Source of the DNA: a virus
Virus record (IMG/VR): IMGVR_UViG_3300020462_000021
Span: 1 to 37,655 of that record
Strand: one strand, 5' to 3'
DNA: 37,655 nucleotides
Numbering within the stretch: position 1 is the first letter of the stretch; every line of letters begins with the position of its first letter. Below, piece after piece: positions 31,439 to 37,125 of this stretch. The notes below the pieces were generated by a model. That model did not search any database and had not been told where the DNA came from. It saw only the letters and a program-made list of their open reading frames with translations. The translations under genes and the position numbers were made by a program.

Positions 31439-31725
31439 AGCGCTCACGCTTAAAGCCACGCTCTAAGAAGATGGCAGCTAAGTATGTCGAGCGTCGGAAG
31501 TTGGTGGAGAAGTTACTTAAAGAGCGCCCGCAATGTGAAGCCGAAGTACCTGACGTATGTACAGGGAAAAGCGTAGACTTGCACGAGGTGTTAGCTAGGT
31601 CACAGGGAGGCTCAATTCTTGACCCTTCTAACATCATCTGTGTGTGCCGAGAGTGCCATGATTTTATAGGTCGAGAAGTTAAGTTAGCAACAGAGATGGG
31701 ATTGAGAAGGAGGCGGTATGGATGA
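31435..31725 (+). CDS. HNH endonuclease-like protein (96 aa)
   Basis: It has a basic N-terminus (KRSRLKPRSKKMAAKYVERR), then the HNH core: CEAEVPDVC, VDLHEVLARSQGGS with the metal-binding/catalytic His, LDPSNIICVC with the Asn, and RECHDFIG with the final Cys/His. All core residues appear intact. In phages such small HNH proteins act in packaging or as DNA-processing nucleases. This one is far from the terminase and embedded in the replication block, suggesting DNA repair or host-DNA breakdown instead. Confidence 0.85.
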   Translation: MKRSRLKPRSKKMAAKYVERRKLVEKLLKERPQCEAEVPDVCTGKSVDLHEVLARSQGGSILDPSNIICVCRECHDFIGREVKLATEMGLRRRRYG

Positions 31726-31927
31726 GGATAAGAAGGCGTTGTCTGAGGCATTGAGTTTGCTAGTAGGTTTCTGCGGTATGGGTGACATCCTGACTGCTTG
31801 GGACCCTAAGTATTTGGACTCTGATTCTTTAATAAGAGTCATAGATATCTTGTCGGAGCATCAGGACGTAACCGAGTACACGATTATGGACAGGCGACTT
31901 AATCAGATTGTGACTTTATATGGGTAA
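31718..31927 (+). CDS. Hypothetical protein (69 aa)
   Basis: A small acidic helical protein (MDEDKKALSEALSLLVGFCG, then SDSLIRVIDILSEHQDVTEY) overlapping both neighbours by eight bases. No recognisable motif. Co-translation with the HNH and resolvase-like genes suggests a nucleic-acid-metabolism accessory. Confidence 0.7.
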   Translation: MDEDKKALSEALSLLVGFCGMGDILTAWDPKYLDSDSLIRVIDILSEHQDVTEYTIMDRRLNQIVTLYG

Positions 31928-32342
31928 GACATTGCTTGAGGTATTCAGTGGTGATGAGGCCAGTAAGCGTGGTAAAAACAATCGGAGCCGAGGTTTATCC
32001 CTAGAGCGAACAGTCAGGGACATTCTAAATCGCGTCATGCGGGCTGAGGCGTGGCGTAACCCGTCAACTGGTAAGGAAATAGCTGATGTAGAAACTCGGA
32101 CTGGTATTTGCCCTCTGTGTGACGGTCTGGGCAAATTGTCACTGGCGGTTGAGGTTAAAAGTTTTATTAAAAAAATGCCTATGTGGTTAGAGCGTGGAGT
32201 CAGTCAGTCTGAGAAAGCAGCGGTCCAAACTGGCAAGACTGGCGTAGTGATTGTGACTTGGAAGGACAAAGGCGCTAGGCGTTATTTTTTGATGAGTGAA
32301 TTGCAAAAAAAAGAGGAGCCCGAAGGCTCCTCTGGTAGTTAA
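31920..32342 (+). CDS. PD-(D/E)XK nuclease, Holliday-junction-resolvase-like (140 aa)
   Basis: The segment GLSLERTVRDILNRVMRAEA is followed by EIADVET, LAVEVKSFIKKMPMWLERGV and QTGKTGVVIVTWKDKG. The E/E-V-K arrangement (Asp/Glu near residue 58-60, then AVEVKS near 77-82) matches the PD-(D/E)XK core of resolvases and related phage nucleases. A CPLCDG pair sits between them. It probably resolves branched replication or recombination intermediates before packaging. Its last codons contain the hairpin that terminates the opposing leftward operon. Confidence 0.75.
   Translation: MGKTLLEVFSGDEASKRGKNNRSRGLSLERTVRDILNRVMRAEAWRNPSTGKEIADVETRTGICPLCDGLGKLSLAVEVKSFIKKMPMWLERGVSQSEKAAVQTGKTGVVIVTWKDKGARRYFLMSELQKKEEPEGSSGS
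32305..32333 (-). terminator. Terminator of the leftward early operon
   Basis: On the minus strand AGAGGAGCC (32325-32333 read in reverse complement) pairs with its complement over a four-base UUCG-type loop and is followed by eight U residues (A-run 32305-32312). It lies inside the C-terminal codons of the opposing resolvase-like gene. On the plus strand there is no U-tract, so it acts leftward. Confidence 0.88.
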
Positions 32343-32363
32343 CCCGAAGGGATGAGTTAACTA
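32336..32363. repeat. Inverted repeat embedding both convergent stop codons
   Basis: TAGTTAAC (32336-32343) and GTTAACTA (32356-32363) are an 8-bp inverted repeat with a 12-base gap. The plus-strand TAA (32340-32342) and the minus-strand TAA (32359-32357) both fall inside it. It may be a structural spacer or weak second hairpin between converging operons. Confidence 0.55.
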
Positions 32364-32542
32364 GTTCTGGTAGCTTCTCTTTCTTCCCTAAATATTTCAA
32401 TCCAACGTAAATCTGAGAGCGCATTGTTTAGATTCTTGACTGCGCTTTCTCGCTCACTCCAGTAATTGTAATCAAGAGTGTTAATAATCTCTGACTTAAT
32501 GTTTTCTAAATCAGCTATTATTTTTTCTATTTTCTCATCCAT
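32357..32542 (-). CDS. Hypothetical coiled-coil protein (61 aa)
   Basis: A charged, Asn/Glu-rich helical protein (MDEKIEKIIADLENIKSEII...). AGGAGG is 10 bases upstream. Last gene of the leftward early operon, immediately after the Cys-rich gene at 32543. No recognised family. Confidence 0.72.
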   Translation of the reverse strand: MDEKIEKIIADLENIKSEIINTLDYNYWSERESAVKNLNNALSDLRWIEIFREEREATRTS

Positions 32543-32818
32543 TTAATTTTCCTCCTGTGCTTGTTCAAAGTTATGTTCCGCTACTGCCTGATTGTCGGTC
32601 CAGTTAGCTCTCTCGGCGCATGTGTCGCAGCTTAGTTGAGTGTTATATAACTCATTACACTCAGGGCAGTAAGCCATGTATTCATCGTTACATTTACAGT
32701 AGCTTTCCAGCTGGTCACAATCTCCACAAACTGCCATTGTTAATCCTCCTGTTATTGCCTCGTGAGTTAGGTGTATAAGCGCCCCTAAAACTAGGGGCGC
32801 CAGTATTAAAATTTCCAT
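32543..32818 (-). CDS. Cys-rich zinc-ribbon protein with alternative membrane-anchored start (91 or 64 aa)
   Basis: The long form starts at ATG 32818 (overlapping the previous TAA) and has a hydrophobic N-terminus (ILILAPLVLGALIHLTHEAI) ahead of the soluble domain. An in-frame ATG at 32737, preceded by AGGAGG, would give a form without the anchor. The soluble part has CGDC, a CKC, CPEC and CDTC, so two zinc ribbons are likely. The presence of a strong internal ribosome-binding site suggests either two isoforms or that only the short form is made. Function unknown. Confidence 0.7.
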   Translation of the reverse strand: MEILILAPLVLGALIHLTHEAITGGLTMAVCGDCDQLESYCKCNDEYMAYCPECNELYNTQLSCDTCAERANWTDNQAVAEHNFEQAQEEN

Positions 32819-33342
32819 TATTTAAGAAGATCCTTTGTCTTCTCAAGATCCTGTGCAGCTGTCTGTACAGCGGCTTCCTTAATCACTTCACTTTGGCGTC
32901 CTTGCATATTTTCAGTGAAGAACCCTAGCTTGGTGCGCTTGCGGTTTTCGCTGCAAATGGTGCATCTTTCTATTTCCCGTTCCAAGTTGCCGTAGTGCTT
33001 GCGGCCTTCTTCCTCTGCTTTAGCTTGTGCAGCGTAGAACTCACGCTTGCAATCCCCAACGTTATGATCGGCATCTACTCGCTTAATATCTAGTGCTAGT
33101 GCATCTAGCATCCAGCCTACAAGTTTCCCGTCTTCATAGTGAGTCCACGCAGCCTCGTAATCTGAAGACTTTCGACTCTTGTTAAGTACCTCATATTTTG
33201 TTGCTAACAAAACTTCAACCGACTTCATCGCGTCCAAGGAATCTTCGATGAGCGACTTGTAAAAATCAGCCCTCGCCTTTTCCTTCTCAGCTTCAGCCTT
33301 CCAGCTTATTCTGTTCGTTGTCTCTGTCTGTACCTGTGTCAT
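32818..33342 (-). CDS. Hypothetical coiled-coil protein (174 aa)
   Basis: I start at ATG 33342, preceded by AGAAGGGA; frames upstream are not supported. The sequence is helical and charged (WKAEAEKEKARADFYKSLIE, then KREFYAAQAKAEEEGRKHYG) with a CTICSEN segment near residue 127. No catalytic motif. Member of the leftward early operon; overlaps the following gene by TAATG. Confidence 0.7.
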   Translation of the reverse strand: MTQVQTETTNRISWKAEAEKEKARADFYKSLIEDSLDAMKSVEVLLATKYEVLNKSRKSSDYEAAWTHYEDGKLVGWMLDALALDIKRVDADHNVGDCKREFYAAQAKAEEEGRKHYGNLEREIERCTICSENRKRTKLGFFTENMQGRQSEVIKEAAVQTAAQDLEKTKDLLK

Positions 33343-33436
33343 AATAAAATCCCTTCTATGACTTTTCTTAACTCCAATTGTTGGAGTCATTGAGCGATTC
33401 AATCTCAGGATTGAACCGCCGCATGACTGCAATAAT
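33343..33436 (-). other. Intergenic stretch with two small inverted repeats
   Basis: This 94-base gap in the leftward operon contains TTCAATC/GATTGAA (33399-33416 area, four-base loop) and ACTCCAA/TTGGAGT (33371-33387), the second without a U-tract. It also carries the AGAAGGGA ribosome site of the 33342 gene. No promoter boxes were recognised here. Confidence 0.4.
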
Positions 33437-33616
33437 CTAGTCGTCTAATTCTTCCTCCCAATCATGGAGTATCCCTTGATTGCGACACCCATAGCACATC
33501 CCCTCATAGTGCCAGTCCATGTGGTTTGGGACCTCGTGTCCACAGTACCCACACTCCACCCGATCTGCTAAAGCCTCGTGGCCGTCTAGGTATTCTTCAG
33601 TTGTTGTCCAGCTCAT
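33437..33616 (-). CDS. Zinc-ribbon miniprotein (59 aa)
   Basis: Starts at ATG 33616 after AGAAGGGAAATT and stops at 33437. It reads MSWTTTEEYLDGHEALADRV, then CGYC at 25-28, HMDWHYEG and CYGC at 45-48, and an acidic C-terminus ending EEELDD. The C-x2-C ... C-x2-C spacing is that of a compact zinc ribbon, and the HxDW segment resembles the 31074 and 27137 proteins. A promoter lies directly upstream. Possible DNA- or protein-binding regulator. Confidence 0.72.
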   Translation of the reverse strand: MSWTTTEEYLDGHEALADRVECGYCGHEVPNHMDWHYEGMCYGCRNQGILHDWEEELDD

Positions 33617-33649
33617 AATAATTTCCCTTCTATTATTTGTTCTGCAATG

Positions 33650-33678
33650 ATTATCGTATAATCAGAAAGCCTTGTCAA
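33650..33678 (-). promoter_or_regulatory. Leftward promoter inside the early operon
   Basis: On the minus strand TTGACA (33678-33673) and GATAAT (33655-33650) have a 17-base spacer, about 34 bases ahead of the ATG at 33616. It boosts the zinc-ribbon and downstream genes independently of the 36.4-kb promoter. Confidence 0.65.
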
Positions 33679-33688
33679 GCCCTCCAGT

Positions 33689-34405
33689 TTATAGTCCCAT
33701 TCGGCCCGCGCATATCGGACCTATACCGCGCCTGATTGACTCTTCCTTGTCCAGTACCTTCCCACAGATAGCACACTGCCCTCTGAGCTTACCAAAGCGC
33801 ATTACCGCGCCCTGTGGGTCTTCTGCTAGGTCCTGTAGCATCTCAGTGACTAGAGTGTTGCGCTCTAGCTTGCGATCCACTTCTCCAGTTGAATCAATCT
33901 TGCCGAGGTAGTTATCAAAGTTGCCCCACGAGTCAGGGTATATTCCTAAAGAGGATAACTCTGAGCTTGAGTAGTGCTCTTCCATATTAACTTCCTTGAC
34001 GTAGAGTGAACCGGCATTTTTGCCGTCCAGTGGAGCCCTTGAGATTCGGTAGTCCTTGCCCTCCCAAGCTAGCGTTAACTTAGGTCGTTTAGCCTGTGGA
34101 AAAGTGTCTGAGAAAAAGTCAACAATCTCCCTGACATTAGTTCGGAAGACCACCTCATTTTCCCTAGCTAGATTAGCCTTGATGCAATTAATAACACCCT
34201 TAACCTGACCCACTGTGAGAGTCTCATATTCTAGGTAAGAGTCCCTGACCTTGACCAGAAATTCAAAAGTAAATTCCTCTTCTGTTAGGTACTCAACGAC
34301 CCCGTCATAAATGACATCCCGATCCGAGTTACTTAGGTTGTCTACATCATCCACAGACCACTTGCTATCGGTCGCCGTGAGTAGTGTTGTAAATTCATTT
34401 TCCAT
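33689..34405 (-). CDS. DUF6011-type protein (238 aa)
   Basis: The start at ATG 34405 follows AGAAGGGAAATT; an upstream TTG (34411) adds only two codons. The C-terminal ~35 residues read GQCAICGKVLDKEESIRRGI then GPICAGRMGL, the CxxC ... S-I-x-x-G-I-GP-x-C pattern I recognise as DUF6011, a zinc-finger-like domain common in phage and actinobacterial proteins. The N-terminal 150 residues (DVDNLSNSDRDVIYDGVVEY...) are helical and acidic. Function unknown; a predicted DNA-binding C-terminus is likely. Confidence 0.78.
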   Translation of the reverse strand: MENEFTTLLTATDSKWSVDDVDNLSNSDRDVIYDGVVEYLTEEEFTFEFLVKVRDSYLEYETLTVGQVKGVINCIKANLARENEVVFRTNVREIVDFFSDTFPQAKRPKLTLAWEGKDYRISRAPLDGKNAGSLYVKEVNMEEHYSSSELSSLGIYPDSWGNFDNYLGKIDSTGEVDRKLERNTLVTEMLQDLAEDPQGAVMRFGKLRGQCAICGKVLDKEESIRRGIGPICAGRMGL

Positions 34406-34433
34406 TTTCAATTTCCCTTCTGTGCTTAACTCT

Positions 34434-34482
34434 AAAAAAGATTGTAAGGCCTACGTCAAGTATCAGCAAGCCTTACAATCTT
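34434..34482 (-). terminator. Leftward terminator with an embedded promoter-like -35
   Basis: AAGATTGTAAGGC (34438-34450) and GCCTTACAATCTT (34470-34482) form a perfect 13-bp inverted repeat. On the minus strand the hairpin is followed by U residues (A-run 34434-34439). It sits after the 63-residue gene. The loop contains TTGACG on the minus strand, so the element could also position the -35 of a weak promoter for the downstream gene. Confidence 0.75.
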
Positions 34483-34494
34483 AATCCCTTTTTG

Positions 34495-34686
34495 TTATCT
34501 TCGTACAATGTCGTGAGTGTTGTTAAGTACTGCTATTAGCTCTTGACCAACTCGTGCATCGGACTTCAAATCTTCAATCTGCTTTTCCAGTTCTACAATT
34601 TTTTCTCGCAAGTGTATTGCGTCTACCTCTACCTGACTTAGTCTGTTAAAAGTAGCTAGTGGGATTATGACTTTTTCTGTTCTCAT
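34495..34686 (-). CDS. Hypothetical coiled-coil protein (63 aa)
   Basis: I start at ATG 34686, preceded by AAGGAG. The protein is a long amphipathic coiled coil (ATFNRLSQVEVDAIHLREKI, then VELEKQIEDLKSDARVGQEL). It is followed by a terminator at 34434-34482, so it ends one transcript of the leftward block. No family recognised. Confidence 0.72.
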   Translation of the reverse strand: MRTEKVIIPLATFNRLSQVEVDAIHLREKIVELEKQIEDLKSDARVGQELIAVLNNTHDIVRR

Positions 34687-34696
34687 CGTTTTCTCC

Positions 34697-34867
34697 TTAA
34701 TACTTTTCGTTACCACCGGCTGTTAATGCGTCTAGGCAGTCGTCACACTTGCAATCCTGTTCGCATATTTCCACAGCTTCCCGTATTCCACGAGCGGTTA
34801 ATAAATCCATAATTTTATCGAACTCACAATCGCCGTTGCATGGTGTCAACTCTCTCTGTTCAGTCAT
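34697..34867 (-). CDS. Cys-rich miniprotein (56 aa)
   Basis: I start at ATG 34867 after AAGAAGGGAAATT; the longer frame upstream is not supported. It contains CNGDC, then EICEQDCKCDDC near residues 39-50, giving six Cys in 56 residues, consistent with a small zinc- or metal-binding fold. Fourth gene from the leftward end of the operon. Function unknown; could be an anti-host protein. Confidence 0.68.
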   Translation of the reverse strand: MTEQRELTPCNGDCEFDKIMDLLTARGIREAVEICEQDCKCDDCLDALTAGGNEKY

Positions 34868-34959
34868 TTTAATTTCCCTTCTTAATGACTCTGGCGTCTT
34901 ATTTGTTAAGGCGCTCATTGAGGCCGCCTAAATCGCTCTAGGCGGCCCGTATGAGGGTC
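34868..34959 (-). other. Intergenic stretch with a 9-bp GC-rich hairpin
   Basis: GGCCGCCTA (34922-34930) pairs with TAGGCGGCC (34939-34947) over eight bases, just downstream of the ArdC-like stop. No U-tract follows on the minus strand, so it is more likely an RNA-stability or partial terminator element than a full terminator. Confidence 0.55.
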
Positions 34960-35970
34960 TTAGCAATCGTCACACTGTTTTAGTATGAAGTTAGCTATTT
35001 TGTCGGCTGCGTCCATTGCCTCAAAGATTAAGTTCGGATCTTTGTCGATGGCCTCGGACCAGCCCTGAATGTAGGCCTCGGAATTTTTCTGAGTGCTTTC
35101 CACGTTTTCAAGATTGCACCACTTTGACAAGTAGGCAGCTGACCACTCAACGCTCATTTCTTCCTTGCCTCGCTCACTGTGCATTTTATAGTTGAAATTT
35201 CTCTCAACGCGTCCCTTCTTGGATGTACTGTGTCCGATCTCGTGGAAGGCTACAGAGTAATAAGCGCTTGAGTGCTCAAACTGTCCCTTCAATGGGATAT
35301 TGACTGTGTCCTTGCTTGGCAAGTAGTGAGGCGCCTCACCGGCCATTGGAAGCTCGTTAAAGGCTACACCAGTACTATCAAGGTAGGCTGCGATGATCTT
35401 GTCTGCGTACTCATCAGGCTTGAAATTTTCATCTGTTGGATTGTGGCAAGGCTGGCCCTTCTTAGCCTCGGACCAGTCGACCTGCTCAGCATTGAAAACG
35501 TTAAACCAAGACAAGCGCATCTGGCCAATATATTTTCCGGTCTCAGCATTGATCCGGATGCGGATCTTTTTCCCTTCCTTGTCTGTACTTGGTACGCAGT
35601 GATTAGGCTGTGTACAGTCAGTCTTGCACTTGAACGGAGAGTAAAAGCGGTTAACTCCTGTTGTAGCCTTCTCTCCCTTGATTACTTTACCGCCTCGGTT
35701 AGATATCTCTTGAAAGCCGATCCAAGTGTTGGAAGTGTAGCCCCTAGCAATAGCCTTAAGAGTAAAGATCCAAACGTTCTTACCCTTGTAGGCTTCACCA
35801 GTGATCCGTCTTGGTAGGCCTAACTCAGCTGAGACGCCAGAGTCCCAAGGGAGGCGCCTAGTTTTTGCCATAGTGGCTTTTACTGATTCGTTTATATCGC
35901 TCTGAATTTTCCCAAAGGCTTTTTTCTGCTTTGGGGTTCGTAGTCCATAAGTTTCGATTGCTGTAGTCAT
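34960..35970 (-). CDS. ardC: ArdC-like antirestriction protein (336 aa)
   Basis: It combines the two ArdC parts: an N-terminal DUF1738-type single-stranded-DNA-binding region (residues ~15-165, with GEAYKGKNVWIF, GYTSNTWIGFQEIS, GGKVIKGEKATTG and WFNVFNAEQVDW) and a C-terminal zincin-like domain with HEIGH (H243, E244, H247) and a downstream EEMSVEWSAAYL segment holding the likely third ligand. Proteins of this family protect incoming DNA from restriction in plasmids and phages. It carries an extra Cys-rich insertion (KCKTDCTQPNHC, C115, C119, C125) between the two halves that I do not expect in standard ArdC. AAGGGA precedes the start. Confidence 0.85.
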   Translation of the reverse strand: MTTAIETYGLRTPKQKKAFGKIQSDINESVKATMAKTRRLPWDSGVSAELGLPRRITGEAYKGKNVWIFTLKAIARGYTSNTWIGFQEISNRGGKVIKGEKATTGVNRFYSPFKCKTDCTQPNHCVPSTDKEGKKIRIRINAETGKYIGQMRLSWFNVFNAEQVDWSEAKKGQPCHNPTDENFKPDEYADKIIAAYLDSTGVAFNELPMAGEAPHYLPSKDTVNIPLKGQFEHSSAYYSVAFHEIGHSTSKKGRVERNFNYKMHSERGKEEMSVEWSAAYLSKWCNLENVESTQKNSEAYIQGWSEAIDKDPNLIFEAMDAADKIANFILKQCDDC

Positions 35971-36005
35971 TTTTATATTTTCCCTTCGTGCTTTTTTTGT
36001 TTGTC

Positions 36006-36386
36006 TTAACTGTTTACTATTCGATTGAGTGCCCCTTCTGCTTTTTGCGTTTCAGCTTGTAGATCTTCTAACTTATTCCGGAGATCGTTTATCTTGATAA
36101 TCTCAGAATCTAAGGTGTCCTTCTCGTCCTCATAGTAGTCAGTGAGTAATGCTTGAAACTTGAGGTTGATACACATTGTCATAGCGTTAACTAGTGAGCT
36201 TTCAACCTGTCCGATCTGCTTGAAGCTCTGGTTAACTGGCTGTCCAAACTGAATCGACTCTTTCAAATCATTAACCGCATATCCTACGGTCCCTACTACT
36301 TGGACGATATTGATCCTCGCCTCGGTAATGTCGTTGACATCCTTAATGAAGTTGAATGTCTGCTTGGTGTTAAAAACTGTAATCAT
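36006..36386 (-). CDS. Hypothetical protein, first gene of the leftward early operon (126 aa)
   Basis: I start at ATG 36386 after AAGAAGGGAATC; the longer upstream frame overlaps the promoter. Sequence is mostly helical with an extended coiled coil at the C-terminus (SEIIKINDLRNKLEDLQAET). As the promoter-proximal gene just before the antirestriction gene it is probably made very early after infection. No recognised family or motif. Confidence 0.7.
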   Translation of the reverse strand: MITVFNTKQTFNFIKDVNDITEARINIVQVVGTVGYAVNDLKESIQFGQPVNQSFKQIGQVESSLVNAMTMCINLKFQALLTDYYEDEKDTLDSEIIKINDLRNKLEDLQAETQKAEGALNRIVNS

Positions 36387-36426
36387 TTCTGATTCCCTTC
36401 TTTTTTTGCTTTCGCTTTGTGCAAAA

Positions 36427-36457
36427 GCTATAGCAAAAGTGTAAAGGGTATCGTCAA
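36427..36457 (-). promoter_or_regulatory. Leftward early promoter
   Basis: On the minus strand TTGACG (36457-36452) and TATAGC (36432-36427) are 19 bases apart, about 40 bases ahead of ATG 36386 and its AGAAGGGA. Spacing is a little long; it is nevertheless the best promoter for the leftward antirestriction operon. Confidence 0.5.
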
Positions 36458-36605
36458 GCCTTAAAGAGTAATTAGCAGAAACACCATACACAGCAAGGGA
36501 GTTAGCCAAATAAAAAGTAGCGGCCTGATTTAGTTTTTTTGTCTATCTCTGGTTCTACGGTCTCAGAGAGTAGCTAATCACTAAGGGAATAAAGCACCAA
36601 TACAA

Positions 36606-36708
36606 GGCCAAATCCTAAACACGGATAAACCGACATTTAATGCTGGTTTATTTTTTGGCCTTTAATACCAAGGGATTAAGACCGCCACCAGTAGAGCGAT
36701 TAAAGGCC
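36606..36708 (+). repeat. Nested, mutually exclusive inverted repeats
   Basis: AAGGCCAAA (about 36604-36612) can pair with TTTGGCCTT (about 36654-36662). GGCCTTTAAT (36657-36666) can instead pair perfectly with ATTAAAGGCC (36699-36708). The shared GGCCTT block means only one of the two stems can form at a time, as in attenuators. Confidence 0.6.
36625..36656 (+). terminator. Rightward intrinsic terminator candidate
   Basis: ATAAACC (36625-36631) pairs with GGTTTAT (36645-36651) over a 13-base loop, followed by a run of T to 36656. It sits in a region with no known gene upstream on this strand, so it would protect the leader from readthrough or end a short RNA. Confidence 0.6.
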
Positions 36709-36712
36709 GTTG

Positions 36713-36728
36713 CCTATCAATTGATAGG
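36713..36728. repeat. 16-bp perfect palindrome
   Basis: CCTATCAATTGATAGG is an exact palindrome just after the 10-bp inverted repeat. Such sites commonly bind dimeric proteins. No second copy was seen in the window. Confidence 0.65.
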
Positions 36729-36742
36729 TGAATGATAGCTAG

Positions 36743-36817
36743 CTAGTAACTGAGCTGTATAAGTGGGATAGGACTAGCGATACAGTCATATGTAAATAAT
36801 ATGTAGCGCTCAGCTAG
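36743..36817. repeat. Large interrupted inverted repeat (cruciform-like)
   Basis: CTAG (36743-36746) and CTGAGC (36750-36755) pair with GCTCAG (36808-36813) and CTAG (36814-36817). Inside the loop a small hairpin, CATAT (36787-36791) with ATATG (36799-36803), could form. The element is A/T rich between its arms. Confidence 0.45.
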
Positions 36818-36846
36818 AAATAATGTTGTCTTGGTTTGCTGTGGCT

Positions 36847-36876
36847 TTGCTGCATGGTGGTAATGTTAAGTAAAAT
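36847..36876 (+). promoter_or_regulatory. Rightward promoter with long structured leader
   Basis: TTGCTG (36847-36852) and TAAAAT (36871-36876) with an 18-base spacer. It would give about 240 bases of leader, including both hairpins below, before the first small basic gene and the packaging operon. Confidence 0.5.
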
Positions 36877-36945
36877 AGTCATATACAGCCCTACAACAAA
36901 GCAGAAAAATAACTAGGCGAAGGGTGGGGTCAAAGTTCGGCGCTA

Positions 36946-36963
36946 CCTCTCCTTTAGGAGAGG
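36946..36963 (+). repeat. 8-bp leader hairpin
   Basis: CCTCTCCT (36946-36953) and AGGAGAGG (36956-36963) are exact inverse complements with two bases between, so the real hairpin will open to about six or seven pairs. AGGAGAGG also resembles a ribosome-binding site that the stem would hide. Confidence 0.5.
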
Positions 36964-37006
36964 GCCACTTAAAGATAATTCATGGGATTCCGAGATATTA
37001 AGTTGC

Positions 37007-37056
37007 GGGGGGAAGCTAATGATGAAAGGAACAGGTTAAAGTCATTAACTCCCCCC
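37007..37056 (+). repeat. Two-part long leader hairpin with G6/C6 base
   Basis: GGGGGG (37007-37012) pairs with CCCCCC (37051-37056), and inside it TAATGA (37017-37022) pairs with TCATTA (37042-37047), leaving a 19-base purine-rich loop containing AAAGGAACAGG. It is one of the most stable elements in the region. No U-tract follows. Confidence 0.65.
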
Positions 37057-37067
37057 AGCGGTGGAGG

Positions 37068-37098
37068 TTGTTAAAGTATAACTGATTTGGTTATACTT
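37068..37098 (+). promoter_or_regulatory. Promoter with overlapping 9-bp operator-like inverted repeat
   Basis: TTGTTA (37068-37073) and TATACT (37092-37097) are separated by 18 bases. AAGTATAAC (37074-37082) and GTTATACTT (37090-37098) form a perfect 9-bp inverted repeat with seven bases between, covering spacer and -10. That arrangement suggests a repressor or activator site. It precedes the small basic genes and packaging operon. Confidence 0.65.
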
Positions 37099-37113
37099 GT
37101 TTCACGTTAAACA
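37098..37113. promoter_or_regulatory. parS-like 16-mer
   Basis: TGTTTCACGTTAAACA differs from the bacterial chromosomal parS consensus TGTTTCACGTGAAACA only at position 11 (T for G). It lies directly behind the -10 box at 37092-37097, over the expected transcription start and 13 bases ahead of the ATG at 37126. No ParA or ParB is encoded in the window. It may bind host ParB or may be an operator for an unknown regulator. Confidence 0.55.
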
Positions 37114-37125
37114 TGAGGAGGCATT

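Larger units (their letters stand above)
36387..37125. other. 739-bp non-coding divergent region, candidate control/origin region
   Basis: No credible gene is seen on either strand; only very short frames are open. It holds the leftward promoter, a rightward terminator hairpin, mutually exclusive inverted repeats, a 16-bp palindrome, a rightward promoter, two further hairpins in the leader, a promoter overlapped by a 9-bp inverted repeat and a parS-like 16-mer, each listed separately. No tRNA-like cloverleaf was found. Located between two divergent operons and next to the terminase genes, it could host a replication origin, packaging site or regulatory RNA. Confidence 0.7.

Noticed and set aside
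35272-35817. Rightward 181-codon open frame opposite the ArdC-like gene
   Set aside because: The minus-strand frame has clear ArdC motifs and a ribosome site; the opposite frame has neither.
36387-37125. tRNA or known riboswitch in the non-coding region
   Set aside because: No cloverleaf, anticodon arm or GTTCRA loop in a suitable place was found, and none of the hairpins matches a riboswitch core that I can recognise.
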